Below are positions 25,501 to 32,026 of a DNA stretch of 35,255 nt, one piece after another. Position 1 is the first letter of the stretch. Each line of letters starts with the position of its first letter. The stretch is from Lachnospiraceae bacterium (lineage in GTDB: Bacteria > Bacillota > Clostridia > Lachnospirales > Lachnospiraceae): the NCBI GenBank assembly GCA_021205225.1, contig JAJPXX010000210.1, positions 1 to 35,255 on the forward strand. Reading direction: 5' to 3'. The position numbers were made by a program, and so were the translations under genes. The notes under the pieces are model-generated. The model made no database searches, had not been told where the DNA came from, and saw only the letters and a program-made list of their open reading frames with translations.

Positions 25501-26114
25501 AACTTACGACTTCAGAGGACGGCTATATGTTTACCTTTATCAATACACATGAGATTTTCACTACAGAGCGCACAGTTGTCAAGCTGTGGGAGGATGAGGA
25601 TGATCAGGATGGCATTCGCCCTGATACCGTGGACGTTCTTCTGATCGGTTCTGATGGCAGCCAGTATACCGCTGTCCTTACGGCAGCAGAAAACTGGACA
25701 TACACTTTTATGAATCTGCCGCAATATATAGACGGAGGCGAAGAAATTCTCTATAGCCTTTCTGAGACAGAAATCGAAGGATATACCTCTTCTGTCGCAG
25801 AAACAGAAGAAGGCTTCCTTCTGACAAATCAGCACACGCCCGAACCGGAAACCGAAACAGAAAGCGAGACAGAATCGGAGACGGAAACGGAACGGGCAAC
25901 AAATAAAGAAACCGAGACGGAAAGTGAGACACCAAGTGAATCAGAAAGTGAGACAGAGAACGGAAAAACCATAACTTCAGATTCCTCTGACGGAAGCCCG
26001 AAAACAGGGGATCCATCCAGACCTCTGTTCTGGTTCATACTGGCGCTGGCCGGACTTGGACTTATAGGCGCAAACCTGTCATGCACTCTGAGACGGAAAA
26101 GGAAAGCAGCCTGA
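19533..26114 (+). CDS. Giant LPXTG-type cell-wall surface protein with Cna_B repeats
   Basis: A 2193-residue secreted, sortase-anchored protein. A signal peptide (MKKRIRRILSGVLCAALLAAFA) is followed by a Glu/Thr/Ser-rich low-complexity stalk to about residue 190. Then comes a long region without recognised domains (about 190-880). DUF11-like segments follow near 887 and 1033 (ISKDVERSIVEEGEELTYVL). An SdrD_B-like domain with a Ca-loop (WIDADGDGIRD) is at about 1236 and a SpaA/prealbumin-like domain at about 1392. Six tandem Cna_B repeats run from 1517 to 2102. A second Glu/Thr/Ser stretch precedes the sorting signal SPKTGD (2155-2160), a membrane helix and the RRKRK tail. The repeats keep Lys, Glu and Asn at positions used for intramolecular isopeptide bonds. 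It is probably an adhesin; no sortase is in the window. The ATG at 19533 has AAAGGA 8 nt upstream. Confidence 0.93.
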   Translation: MKKRIRRILSGVLCAALLAAFASPEQMSAAESETLSEILPENGTETDTETLKTETGNAETEISETAITEAINTELPSADASGENSNPVGMDEGSDDASLNTDTNANSADAAAAEASEEVTDGENTDTVEITDGPETETAEESYGSAIETEVLEDAMAASVNSLSLESDDEDTESGINVNKSYVSALTVKSLTDGTAPFDDDDEAGNDAGADNRIVRTFDYVNYTLEYTTALMDPTETVDEAYLMVAFTLACDPSVAEFNTDTLNWCVDQAVTYVYDDGTSSSQWDKEKTVTEQVLTGKRYLSKSGDANAIPGTGTLSVGIYVKAAKNGAVIQPDFMVWMEGNEESLYQNVSSEAVKISAMPRYNINLVRNASCSYLAYFDTQSGTISSEDTDGSVYGRLEGYALTLQLYNSSVDKGLKGIELPSGNITFDLTLTETLDGTDVSSEENYTPILWDYRENEAASLTTVGKLGRAMAAGGSVSTAYGVRCQPFNSGGASSIRSCYSGGGWNIVQDTENTSIYHVTVSGYSFDLDQLNFPTTSCDNMEPDIYGANIGCFSAGYVQVVVSFARNVESTSNLYFWIEAGSLAASSLSGQLTASDQRDSDNSSGMNVTLYEKGSITKRNHFNTTDFENRASEWSAGDFYAVQGEQILVKTVVDYSGDGYLSSVNILQKIDDDAFEIPDGTTSCYAVSLCNEQSKAGSIRVLFAAKPDKTGWQSETEMNDTHEEALIYFESIDALNAAGYTCVGFLYEIRDCELYMGSENPAVILLYMLVDVKESAEIGSVYSTTNDVRAWRNCTDVISWTEFSYGGGAYGLGAADWSLGSYADGYQSPEHIRYMEYEKAVYENGSIVAGHTGGYQAGNSCLIIGCKTGVSIQVADTTSTTAGTTISKSVYDLDIGERTVTYLIHPEVTTVSENNEVSSSTEVTDVTIWATLPANLTYIMNSASLAPSQVRENDDGTSTVIWELPSQTAGEAIEGITLSCLIGAAGTADDVQNNENITISTSIMSDKDHRLITGTFGNYSETTIRVIRLASTSISKDVERSIVEEGEELTYVLRYGNSAEEEASGVMLYDILPYDGDTRGSEYSGSYVLESILLDFSNAPGTFADGKNSIRITRDEDAGEESAVEAILNGSDSYSWTEISGGKINGSAISFMDMSVSGASGILFDLGTVNAQEYVKITITLAVKDSSGELIKDNSGEVQASGDIYANSFYEYADGQAALVESNTVKIQVAERIISGIAWIDADGDGIRDNKEERIEGMTVSLYRTSASVYDTMANTAAAVNNTKLYTAYDVFGNCVKAALTDAEGNYCFNNLESGTYYVVFTGTEAYGLTIRNSGTDESVNSDAAATIIRTDETVLENAWISDISMPVLDEMYAYLYESGNLDAGFVELSASLTIIKTEQGTGTPLGGAVFTLQDTEGKYLTFADGSYIGRSSQPGKEAYLTTGTDGAVIARHLPTGLYTLSEYQAPEGYQLLADTQTVKVATEAADGVWSAQLLINDTRTETLTVTDTAKTTTLTVKKVWEDNDNQDGLRADAVFSLTGAITGENGVKTTVVSKEAVLSCTAAEQRCVFNDLPAYVSGQVVSYTVTETRIKGYTTTCSSVEGDWKSGYSVTVTNTHEAEETAYSVKKEWEDDENRDGIRPTGIEVTLFGSDGSVRTATVTEKEGWKYTFTEWPVYWNAGTRITYRLEEAPVEGYESEVADADSTQLFELTNTHKITLTDVSVEKIWDDENDQDGARTSVITVTLTGSDGSTREAELTEEGEWKYTFEELPKYWREGTLITYSLQEKEIDGYTEEVLPGEDGYSFAVTNNHIPAVTDVVVLKNWEDADNQDGVRPESILVRLSGNDGSSYEAELTEDSGYSFLFSGLPVYYNHGTVISYSVSETDVGGYTTETVQDSDYQFTITNTHIPETTEVTVNKIWQDEENRDGVRADFLRVTLTGSDGSSYTADLTEEKGWSETFTGLPVYYCHGEKVVYTIQEDPTAYYDAELTTSEDGYMFTFINTHEIFTTERTVVKLWEDEDDQDGIRPDTVDVLLIGSDGSQYTAVLTAAENWTYTFMNLPQYIDGGEEILYSLSETEIEGYTSSVAETEEGFLLTNQHTPEPETETESETESETETERATNKETETESETPSESESETENGKTITSDSSDGSPKTGDPSRPLFWFILALAGLGLIGANLSCTLRRKRKAA
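24081..25838 (+). repeat. Six tandem Cna_B repeats (288-291 bp each, first one 327 bp)
   Basis: Units start near 24081, 24408, 24699, 24990, 25278 and 25569. Each begins with a V-x-K-x-W-x-D-(x)-x-x-DG-x-R block and ends with a TNTH-type block. Spacing between units 2 to 6 is 291, 291, 288 and 291 bp. The DNA copies are clearly diverged, so recent unit duplication is not evident. Confidence 0.9.
25844..25966 (+). repeat. Low-complexity Glu/Thr/Ser coding repeat before the sorting signal
   Basis: Short imperfect GARAC/GAGAC-type repeats encode ETESETESETE-like sequence. A similar composition recurs in the N-terminal stalk (19620-19960). It probably spans the cell wall. Confidence 0.8.
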
Positions 26115-26122
26115 GATTCTTT

Positions 26123-27313
26123 TCAGGTGATCTGCGCATATAGCGGTTTCTCCTTTTTCATCCGGGTAATCTCTACAAGAGACAGCTTCGTCATATCCAC
26201 CAGAACCGTGCGGATCGGATCCTGGCGAAGCTGTCCTTCAAGATAGTGAAGCAGTTCTTCCCTGTCATCGGCAGAGTCCATATTGATGAAATCAATGATA
26301 ATAATCCCGCTGATATTTCTCAGCCGGATCTGGCGAGCCGCCTCTCTGGCGGCTTCCTGATTGATTTTGAAAAAGGCCTTCTGCCGGTTTTTCGAGCTGC
26401 CTTCATATTTTCCGGAATTCACATCGATTACAGTCAGCGCTTCCGTTGGCTGAATCACTAGATAACCGCCGCAATTCAGCCAGACCTGCTCAGACAGGGC
26501 ATTGTCCAGCTGCCGTTCAAGCGAATACTTTTTGCAGAGCGGCTGCAGGGTATCCTGGTAAAAAGACAGCCGCGGCAGGTCTTCCGGCTGACAGGCAGAC
26601 AGATATTCCTTCGCTTCCTGCCAGATAGATTCGTCGTCTGTCAGAAAACGCTCTGCGGAAGAATCATAGAGGTCGGAAAGGCGGGCAATCCAGGCATGCG
26701 GGGCTGCAAAAACGCAGCTGTGACAGACTCGGTGCACCCCATCTGTAAGTACCTTTTGATACAGGGTCAGCAGACGTTCCATATCCCGCTGCAGCGTATC
26801 CTGATCGGCACCTTGTGCGTTCGTGCGCAGTAGCCATCCATAAGACCTTTCTTCCTTTTGTCCGTCCATTTCTTTTACGAGTTCGATCAGCCTTTTTTTC
26901 TCCTCAGCCGCAAGCTTAGAGGAAGCATTGATTTGCATCCTTCCGGTAGTCAGCAGCAAATATTTTCCGTGGAAAACCAGGTTCGTCGTGACGGAAGGAT
27001 ATTTTGTTTTGATTGCTTCTCTGGAAAGCTGCACAAGGAGTTCATCTCCCATCTGGAGCTTCGGCGAGCTTCCTTTTTTCGTAAAAGTGGGATTCTGAAT
27101 CTCATCCAGCGGAAGATAGCATACCGTACCCGGCGCGATCTCCACAAAGGCAGCGCCTATATTCCGGGCGATGTCCCGTACCCGTCCCACATAAATATTA
27201 CCGAGAATCGAGGCATTCTCTTCCCGGTCACAATGGATCTCAACGGCCTTTCCATCATTGAGTAAAAAAGAAAAAACGGCATTCCGCATACGGCAGATGA
27301 TATACTGATTCAT
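26123..27313 (-). CDS. Ribonuclease E/G family protein (short RNase G)
   Basis: A 396-residue endoribonuclease that cuts single-stranded RNA in rRNA or tRNA maturation and mRNA decay. An S1-like RNA-binding region (about residues 33-75, NIYVGRVRDI...AAFVEI) is followed by the RNase H/DNase I-like catalytic core. The metal-binding aspartates are D297 (TVIDVNSGK) and D341 (IIIIDFINM). The protein ends right after LVEITRMKKEKP, where E. coli RNase E and G continue into the CPxC zinc-link, so the zinc-mediated dimer contact is missing. Such short forms occur in Clostridia. It is convergent with the surface gene (8 nt between stops) and divergent from the TIGR03960 gene, with a strong promoter of its own. 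Confidence 0.92.
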   Translation of the reverse strand: MNQYIICRMRNAVFSFLLNDGKAVEIHCDREENASILGNIYVGRVRDIARNIGAAFVEIAPGTVCYLPLDEIQNPTFTKKGSSPKLQMGDELLVQLSREAIKTKYPSVTTNLVFHGKYLLLTTGRMQINASSKLAAEEKKRLIELVKEMDGQKEERSYGWLLRTNAQGADQDTLQRDMERLLTLYQKVLTDGVHRVCHSCVFAAPHAWIARLSDLYDSSAERFLTDDESIWQEAKEYLSACQPEDLPRLSFYQDTLQPLCKKYSLERQLDNALSEQVWLNCGGYLVIQPTEALTVIDVNSGKYEGSSKNRQKAFFKINQEAAREAARQIRLRNISGIIIIDFINMDSADDREELLHYLEGQLRQDPIRTVLVDMTKLSLVEITRMKKEKPLYAQIT

Positions 27314-27353
27314 AAAATAATTACCTCATATCTTCTTATGTAAAACTGTAGTG

Positions 27354-27382
27354 ATTTTAACAGCCGGAATAATAGATGTCAA
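27354..27382 (-). promoter_or_regulatory. Promoter of the RNase G gene
   Basis: On the minus strand TTGACA (27377-27382), 17 nt, TAAAAT (27354-27359), with TGT before the -10 (extended). The start is predicted near 27347, about 35 nt before the ATG. Confidence 0.85.
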
Positions 27383-27530
27383 ATATTTGTATTGACAAAG
27401 CTACTGGTCAGGGTTGAAAACGTAATGGCAGCATGGCAAAAGATGATTTGTAACCGGAAAACAAAGTTATCTTGATTCCTTTGCACATTTGTGGTAATCT
27501 TTCCACAGTTCAAAAAACTGGGAGGATTTC

Positions 27531-29396
27531 ATGCGAAAATTAGCATTAAGTGACGAAATATTGCTTTCCGTTGAGAAGCCGGCCCGCTATATCGGCGGCG
27601 AAATCAACGCAGTGATGAAAAATAAAAATGAGATAGACATCCGCTTTGCGATGTGCTTTCCCGATGTCTACGAGATCGGTATGTTCCATTTAGGAATCCA
27701 GATTCTGTATGATATGTTCAATAAAAGGAAGGATGTCTGGTGTGAGCGCGTCTATTCGCCGTGGGTGGATCTGGATAAAATCATGCGGGAACAGAGCATT
27801 CCCCTTTTTGCTCTGGAATCTCAGGAGCCGATCCGGGATTTTGATTTTGTGGGCATTACCCTGCAGTATGAAATGTGCTATACCAACGTATTGCAGATTC
27901 TGGATCTGGCGCAGATACCTCTGCGCGCGTCGGAACGCAATGAACAGGATCCGCTTGTGATCGGCGGTGGTCCCTGCGCTTATAATCCGGAACCATTAGC
28001 GCCCTTTTTTGATCTGTTTTATATCGGTGAAGGAGAGACCGTCTATGACGCTTTGTTTGACCTATATAAATGCTGCCGCGAAAGTGGGGTGTCACGGAAG
28101 GAGTTTCTGCATCAGGCGGCGAAAATTCCGGGTATCTATGTACCATCCTTATATGATGTGACCTACAAGGAAGACGGTACGATTGCGTCTTTCCTGCCAA
28201 ATGAACCGGATATCCCCGCTGTGATTGAGAAGCAGGTCGTTATGGATATGACGGATGCTCCCTATCCGGAAAAACCAGTCGTCCCATATATGAAAGTGAC
28301 TCAGGATCGCGTGGTTCTGGAGATTCAGCGTGGGTGTATCCGCGGCTGCCGCTTTTGTCAGGCAGGCATGATTTACCGTCCGCTGCGGGAACGGAGCCTG
28401 GAATGCCTGAAAGAGCATGCCGCACGAATGCTGGAGGCTACAGGCCAGGAAGAGATTTCCCTCAGTTCGCTGAGTTCCAGTGATTACAGTGAACTGAAAG
28501 GGATTGTGACATATTTAATTGATGAATTTGGCAGTCAGAATATCAATATCTCCCTTCCCTCTCTGCGCATTGACGCTTTCTCTCTTGATGTGATGGGGAA
28601 GATACAGGATGTGCGCAAAAGCAGTCTGACCTTCGCCCCGGAGGCAGGGTCGCAGCGGATGCGAAATGTGATCAACAAGGGGCTGACGGAGGAAGTGATT
28701 TTGCAGGGGGCTGACGAAGCCTTTCAAGGCGGCTGGAATAAAGTCAAGCTTTATTTTATGCTTGGCCTGCCTCTGGAGACGGACGAGGACCGGACGGAGA
28801 TCGCGCACCTTGCGGATAAGATTGCCCGCACCTATTATGAGCTGCCAAAAGAAGAACGCAACGGAAAATGCCAGATCACGGTCAGCACTTCCTTTTTCGT
28901 CCCAAAGCCTTTTACACCTTTCCAGTGGGCTTCCATGCATCCAATGGGGGATTATCTGGGCTTTGCGAAGACAGTCAATCACGAAATCAAGGATATGCTG
29001 AATCATAAAAGCATCCGTTATAACTGGCACCAGGCAGATGTCACACTGCTGGAAGGGGTATTTGCCCGCGGTGACCGCAGGATCGCAGATGTGATCGAGA
29101 ACGCCTATCGAAACGGCGCACTCTACGATGCCTGGACGGAATTCTGGAATTATGACCGCTGGCTGTCCGCGTTTGCGCATACCGGTATTGATATGGATTT
29201 CTATACGCTTCGAGAACGGTCACTGGATGAAATTTTCCCCTGGGACTTCATTCACATTGGTGTGACGAAAGAATTTTTGAAAAAAGAATGGAAGAAAGCG
29301 CAGGTAGCAGAGGTGACGCCAAATTGCCGCCAACAATGTTCCGGCTGCGGCTCACGCTGCTATGGAGGAGGTGTCTGTGTTGAAAGTAAGGGTTAG
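27531..29396 (+). CDS. TIGR03960-family radical SAM protein
   Basis: A 621-residue B12-binding-like/radical SAM protein of the TIGR03960 family, whose reaction is unknown. An N-terminal cobalamin-binding-like Rossmann region (about residues 30-190, with DVYEIGMFHLGIQILYD and VIGGGPCAYNPEP) precedes the SAM domain. Cluster cysteines are C269, C273 and C276 (RGCIRGCRFCQAG). The C-terminus carries the usual extra cysteine cluster (CRQQCSGCGSRC). In most Firmicutes this gene is followed by the TIGR03936 gene and often by RNase G and rplU. Here the first pair is kept and RNase G is on the opposite strand upstream. Shine-Dalgarno GGGAGG precedes the ATG. Confidence 0.93.
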   Translation: MRKLALSDEILLSVEKPARYIGGEINAVMKNKNEIDIRFAMCFPDVYEIGMFHLGIQILYDMFNKRKDVWCERVYSPWVDLDKIMREQSIPLFALESQEPIRDFDFVGITLQYEMCYTNVLQILDLAQIPLRASERNEQDPLVIGGGPCAYNPEPLAPFFDLFYIGEGETVYDALFDLYKCCRESGVSRKEFLHQAAKIPGIYVPSLYDVTYKEDGTIASFLPNEPDIPAVIEKQVVMDMTDAPYPEKPVVPYMKVTQDRVVLEIQRGCIRGCRFCQAGMIYRPLRERSLECLKEHAARMLEATGQEEISLSSLSSSDYSELKGIVTYLIDEFGSQNINISLPSLRIDAFSLDVMGKIQDVRKSSLTFAPEAGSQRMRNVINKGLTEEVILQGADEAFQGGWNKVKLYFMLGLPLETDEDRTEIAHLADKIARTYYELPKEERNGKCQITVSTSFFVPKPFTPFQWASMHPMGDYLGFAKTVNHEIKDMLNHKSIRYNWHQADVTLLEGVFARGDRRIADVIENAYRNGALYDAWTEFWNYDRWLSAFAHTGIDMDFYTLRERSLDEIFPWDFIHIGVTKEFLKKEWKKAQVAEVTPNCRQQCSGCGSRCYGGGVCVESKG

Positions 29397-30093
29397 GTTT
29401 TCAAAAAAAGGAAGTATGAAATTCATCGGGCATCTCGACGTGATGCGTTATTTTCAGAAGCTGCTCCGGCGTGCCGAAATTGGCGTTGCTTTTACCGAAG
29501 GCTTCAATCCTCACATGATTATGTCTTTTGCCTCTCCTCTTGGCATCGGACTTACGAGCGATGCGGAATATATGGATATTGAACTGCTTTCTCCGATTTC
29601 TTCGGAAGAAGCAATCAAAAGGATGAATCAGGCCGGAACGGAGGAGCTTAAGGTCACGGGTTTTGTACAGATACCGGAAGGAAAGGCGGATAAAGCCATG
29701 ACACTTGTCGCCGCGGCGGATTATACCGTTCGCTTTCGCGCCGGACATGAACCGGCAGTTGACTGGAAAAACAGCCTGGCGGATTATTTTGGCAGAGAAG
29801 CGATTCCAGTTATGAAAAAGACGAAGCGTTCAGAGAAGGAAGTAGATATCCGACCAATGATTTATGAGTGGCTATTCCAGGACGAAACTGTCTTTTTGAA
29901 GCTTGCGTCCGGAAGCGTATCAAACCTGAAGCCGGAGCTGGTCATGGATACGTACCTGAAAAGCCTTGGTATTGAACCGGATCCGTTCGCGTATGAGATC
30001 AACCGTTGTGAAATCTATGCGGATCTGGGGAAAGAGAACTGCCGAAAACTGGTTTCTCTGTACGAGCTTGGCAGGGAAATATTGTCTGCGTAA
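29380..30093 (+). CDS. TIGR03936 / DUF2344 radical SAM-associated protein
   Basis: A 237-residue soluble protein of the DUF2344 family, which accompanies the TIGR03960 radical SAM enzyme and is sometimes fused to it. The N-terminus VRVRFSKKGSMKFIGHLDVMR and the block FTEGFNPHMIMSFASPLGIGL are diagnostic. The ATG at 29362 overlaps the Shine-Dalgarno GGAGGAGG (29364-29371), so translation more likely starts at TTG 29380 (8-nt spacing) or GTG 29377. The 17-nt overlap with the upstream gene implies coupling and a joint function. Its role is unknown. Confidence 0.88.
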   Translation: MKVRVRFSKKGSMKFIGHLDVMRYFQKLLRRAEIGVAFTEGFNPHMIMSFASPLGIGLTSDAEYMDIELLSPISSEEAIKRMNQAGTEELKVTGFVQIPEGKADKAMTLVAAADYTVRFRAGHEPAVDWKNSLADYFGREAIPVMKKTKRSEKEVDIRPMIYEWLFQDETVFLKLASGSVSNLKPELVMDTYLKSLGIEPDPFAYEINRCEIYADLGKENCRKLVSLYELGREILSA

Positions 30094-30238
30094 AGAAAAT
30101 CTTAAAATTATTTTTTATTTCATAACTTGCCTAAATAATGCGGCTCTAAAGAAACTGGTCGGTTCGAAAAAGTTAACGGCGGTCACGTACTACAAGAATA
30201 CTGCAGCAAACAGGAAAAAATACCTGAAATAGCATTTT
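30094..30238 (+). other. Intergenic region after the DUF2344 gene
   Basis: AT-rich DNA. One frame reads open as Lys-rich sequence to a TAG at 30230-30232 but has no usable start. I see no gene or conserved site apart from the hairpin that follows. Confidence 0.5.
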
Positions 30239-30266
30239 AGCCCCGGAATATGCCGGGGCTGATTTT
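30239..30266 (+). terminator. Terminator between convergent genes
   Basis: AGCCCCGG (30239-30246) pairs with CCGGGGCT (30253-30260) over a 6-nt loop, followed by GATTTT on the plus strand. It probably stops the radical-SAM transcript and lies directly after the stop of the convergent flavoprotein gene. The T-tract is short. Confidence 0.7.
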
Positions 30267-31707
30267 AAGCGTGCGGAATATTGGTAAATTCGGAGATTTC
30301 CCGGTTGATGGTAACCAGGTCATTTGTTGTCAAATCATGGATGGAAGAATGACCTGTGATCCGGGCGAACATCTTCAGTTCTTCCAGTGACACATTAAGA
30401 AAATTCGCCACCCGCATAGCAGCCGCATCGACATCCAGCCGGGTTTGCAGGGCTTTATCCTGCGTGGCGATGCCAACCGGGCAGTTCCCGCTGCCGCAGA
30501 TTCGGTATTGCTGACAGGCTGCCGCAATCAGTGCAGCACTTGCGATGGCAACTGCGTCTGCACCCATGGCAAGGGCTTTGGCAAAATCAGATGATACCCG
30601 CAGCCCGCCGGTAATTATTAGGGAGATATCAGAATGGACAGAATTTAAATACTTCCGCGCACGGTACAACGCATAAATCGTCGGGACGGATGTGGCTTCC
30701 CGCAAAAGGAGCGGGCTTGAACCGGTTGCACCGCCGCGTCCGTCGATTGTAATGAAATCCGGGCCTGCATAGGTGCAGTATTCCAGGTCACGTTCGATCC
30801 GGCCGGCTGCGATTTTAATCCCAATCGGGCGTCCGCCGGAACGTTCCCGAAGCATGTCGACCATAGTCTTTAAATCCTCCTTCGACTGCAGCTCTGGGAA
30901 CCTGCTTGGACTCTGGATGTCCCTGCCTGGTTCTTTCCCGCGAATGGCCGCTACTTCCTCCGTCACTTTTTCACCAGGGAGATGGCCGCCCATGCCCGGC
31001 TTCGTTCCCTGGCCAATTTTGATCTCAATGGCATCGCTTGATTTTAAATTCTCGTCCGTTACGCTGTATTTGTTTGGTACATATTCGAAAATATATTTAC
31101 AGGCATTTTCTTTTTCTTCCGGGAGAATGCCGCCTTCCCCACTACAAGTGGCAGCTTTAGCCATACGGGCTCCTTTGGCAAGGGCTGTTTTTGCTTCTTT
31201 TGACAATGCCCCAAATGACATATGGGAGATGTAGACAGGATTTTCCAGAACCATGGGCTTTTGGGCATTCTTTCCGATTACGGTCGTGGTACAAACCGGG
31301 GCGTCATCGTCAAGGGGCGGCGGGTTTAGCTGTGCACCGAGAATCAGGATATCGTCCCAGCCGGGCATAGGCATCCGGGTACCCATAGCGTCGCTGATGG
31401 ATCTGCCTGACACAGCCATCTGGTGGATTTCTGCCATATAGCGACATTCCGGGTCGCGGCGGGTAAAGGCTGGGTCATAGCTTAAATTCGCTGTCATGTC
31501 AGTCTGAACTGATGCGTTGCCTGAATAAATGGAACCTGTCACCGGCGCTTCCTTTGTGGTCGGGGCGGCAGGTTCGTAGTCCTCAATTAATTCAAAGAGA
31601 TCCGCTGGTTGCAGGCAGGCCGGGCATTCCTTTAATTCTGAAAACGGAACGGCTTCTTTTGACTCATCGTAAATGTATCCGCAGATACTGCATCTGTAAA
31701 CACTCAT
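30265..31707 (-). CDS. Rubredoxin-fused glutamate synthase-like FMN protein
   Basis: A 480-residue redox protein. An N-terminal compact rubredoxin-type iron site (Cys6, Cys9, Cys28, Cys31) is joined by a linker to the FMN-binding glutamate-synthase domain, (beta/alpha)8 barrel. Barrel motifs: MSFGALSKEAKTALAKGA, GQGTKPGMGGHLPG, GIKIAAGRIERD, TIDGRGGATGSSP and ITGGLRVSSDFAKALAMGADAV. The [3Fe-4S] ligands C-x5-C-x4-C are intact (CQQYRICGSGNC). The glutaminase and NAD(P)H subunits of a complete glutamate synthase are absent, so the protein may be an archaeal-type GltB relative or another oxidoreductase that receives electrons through its own rubredoxin. It is divergent from a nitroreductase gene. 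GGGAGG precedes the ATG. Confidence 0.88.
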   Translation of the reverse strand: MSVYRCSICGYIYDESKEAVPFSELKECPACLQPADLFELIEDYEPAAPTTKEAPVTGSIYSGNASVQTDMTANLSYDPAFTRRDPECRYMAEIHQMAVSGRSISDAMGTRMPMPGWDDILILGAQLNPPPLDDDAPVCTTTVIGKNAQKPMVLENPVYISHMSFGALSKEAKTALAKGARMAKAATCSGEGGILPEEKENACKYIFEYVPNKYSVTDENLKSSDAIEIKIGQGTKPGMGGHLPGEKVTEEVAAIRGKEPGRDIQSPSRFPELQSKEDLKTMVDMLRERSGGRPIGIKIAAGRIERDLEYCTYAGPDFITIDGRGGATGSSPLLLREATSVPTIYALYRARKYLNSVHSDISLIITGGLRVSSDFAKALAMGADAVAIASAALIAAACQQYRICGSGNCPVGIATQDKALQTRLDVDAAAMRVANFLNVSLEELKMFARITGHSSIHDLTTNDLVTINREISEFTNIPHA

Positions 31708-31780
31708 TTTTATCCTCCCTTCGTCCTTTGAAAATGAAAAATTATCGGTTTTTTAATTTCAAAATTTCCTTCTATATCAC

Positions 31781-31809
31781 ATTTTGCCGTACAGGACTGA
31801 AAATGTCAA
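31781..31809 (-). promoter_or_regulatory. Promoter of the rubredoxin-glutamate synthase-like gene
   Basis: On the minus strand TTGACA (31804-31809), 17 nt, CAAAAT (31781-31786). A 15-bp palindrome touches the upstream edge of the -35. Confidence 0.65.
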
Positions 31810-31824
31810 GTAATTTCAAATTAC
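31810..31824. promoter_or_regulatory. 15-bp palindrome, candidate operator
   Basis: GTAATTT-C-AAATTAC is a perfect 7-1-7 inverted repeat next to the -35 hexamer. TAATTTCAAA, its left part, recurs at 31754-31763 downstream of the -10. A repressor of the Fur or MarR type could bind, but no regulator gene is in the window. Confidence 0.5.
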
Positions 31825-31963
31825 AAATTTAAAAATACTATACTATTGTTGCAAGTCAGAACCACGCGAGGAAGTAATAATTTTAAAAGCCACGACAAAT
31901 ATCACCCATTTTAATCGTCGAAGATGCAGTTGTTACACATTATGCTGCTATCATATGCAATGC

Positions 31964-31992
31964 TTGCTATTTTTCTTCGTTCATGATACCAT
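31964..31992 (+). promoter_or_regulatory. Probable promoter of the nitroreductase gene
   Basis: TTGCTA (31964-31969), 17 nt, TACCAT (31987-31992) preceded by TGA (extended -10). The start would be near 31999. Confidence 0.5.
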
Positions 31993-32026
31993 GTTTAAAA
32001 ATTAATAATTACAAAGGAGGCTCCCA

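Noticed and set aside
29966-30232. 88-codon ORF running past the DUF2344 stop
   Set aside because: Shadow of DUF2344 for most of its length. The Lys-rich tail in the intergenic part has no start codon; at most a gene remnant.
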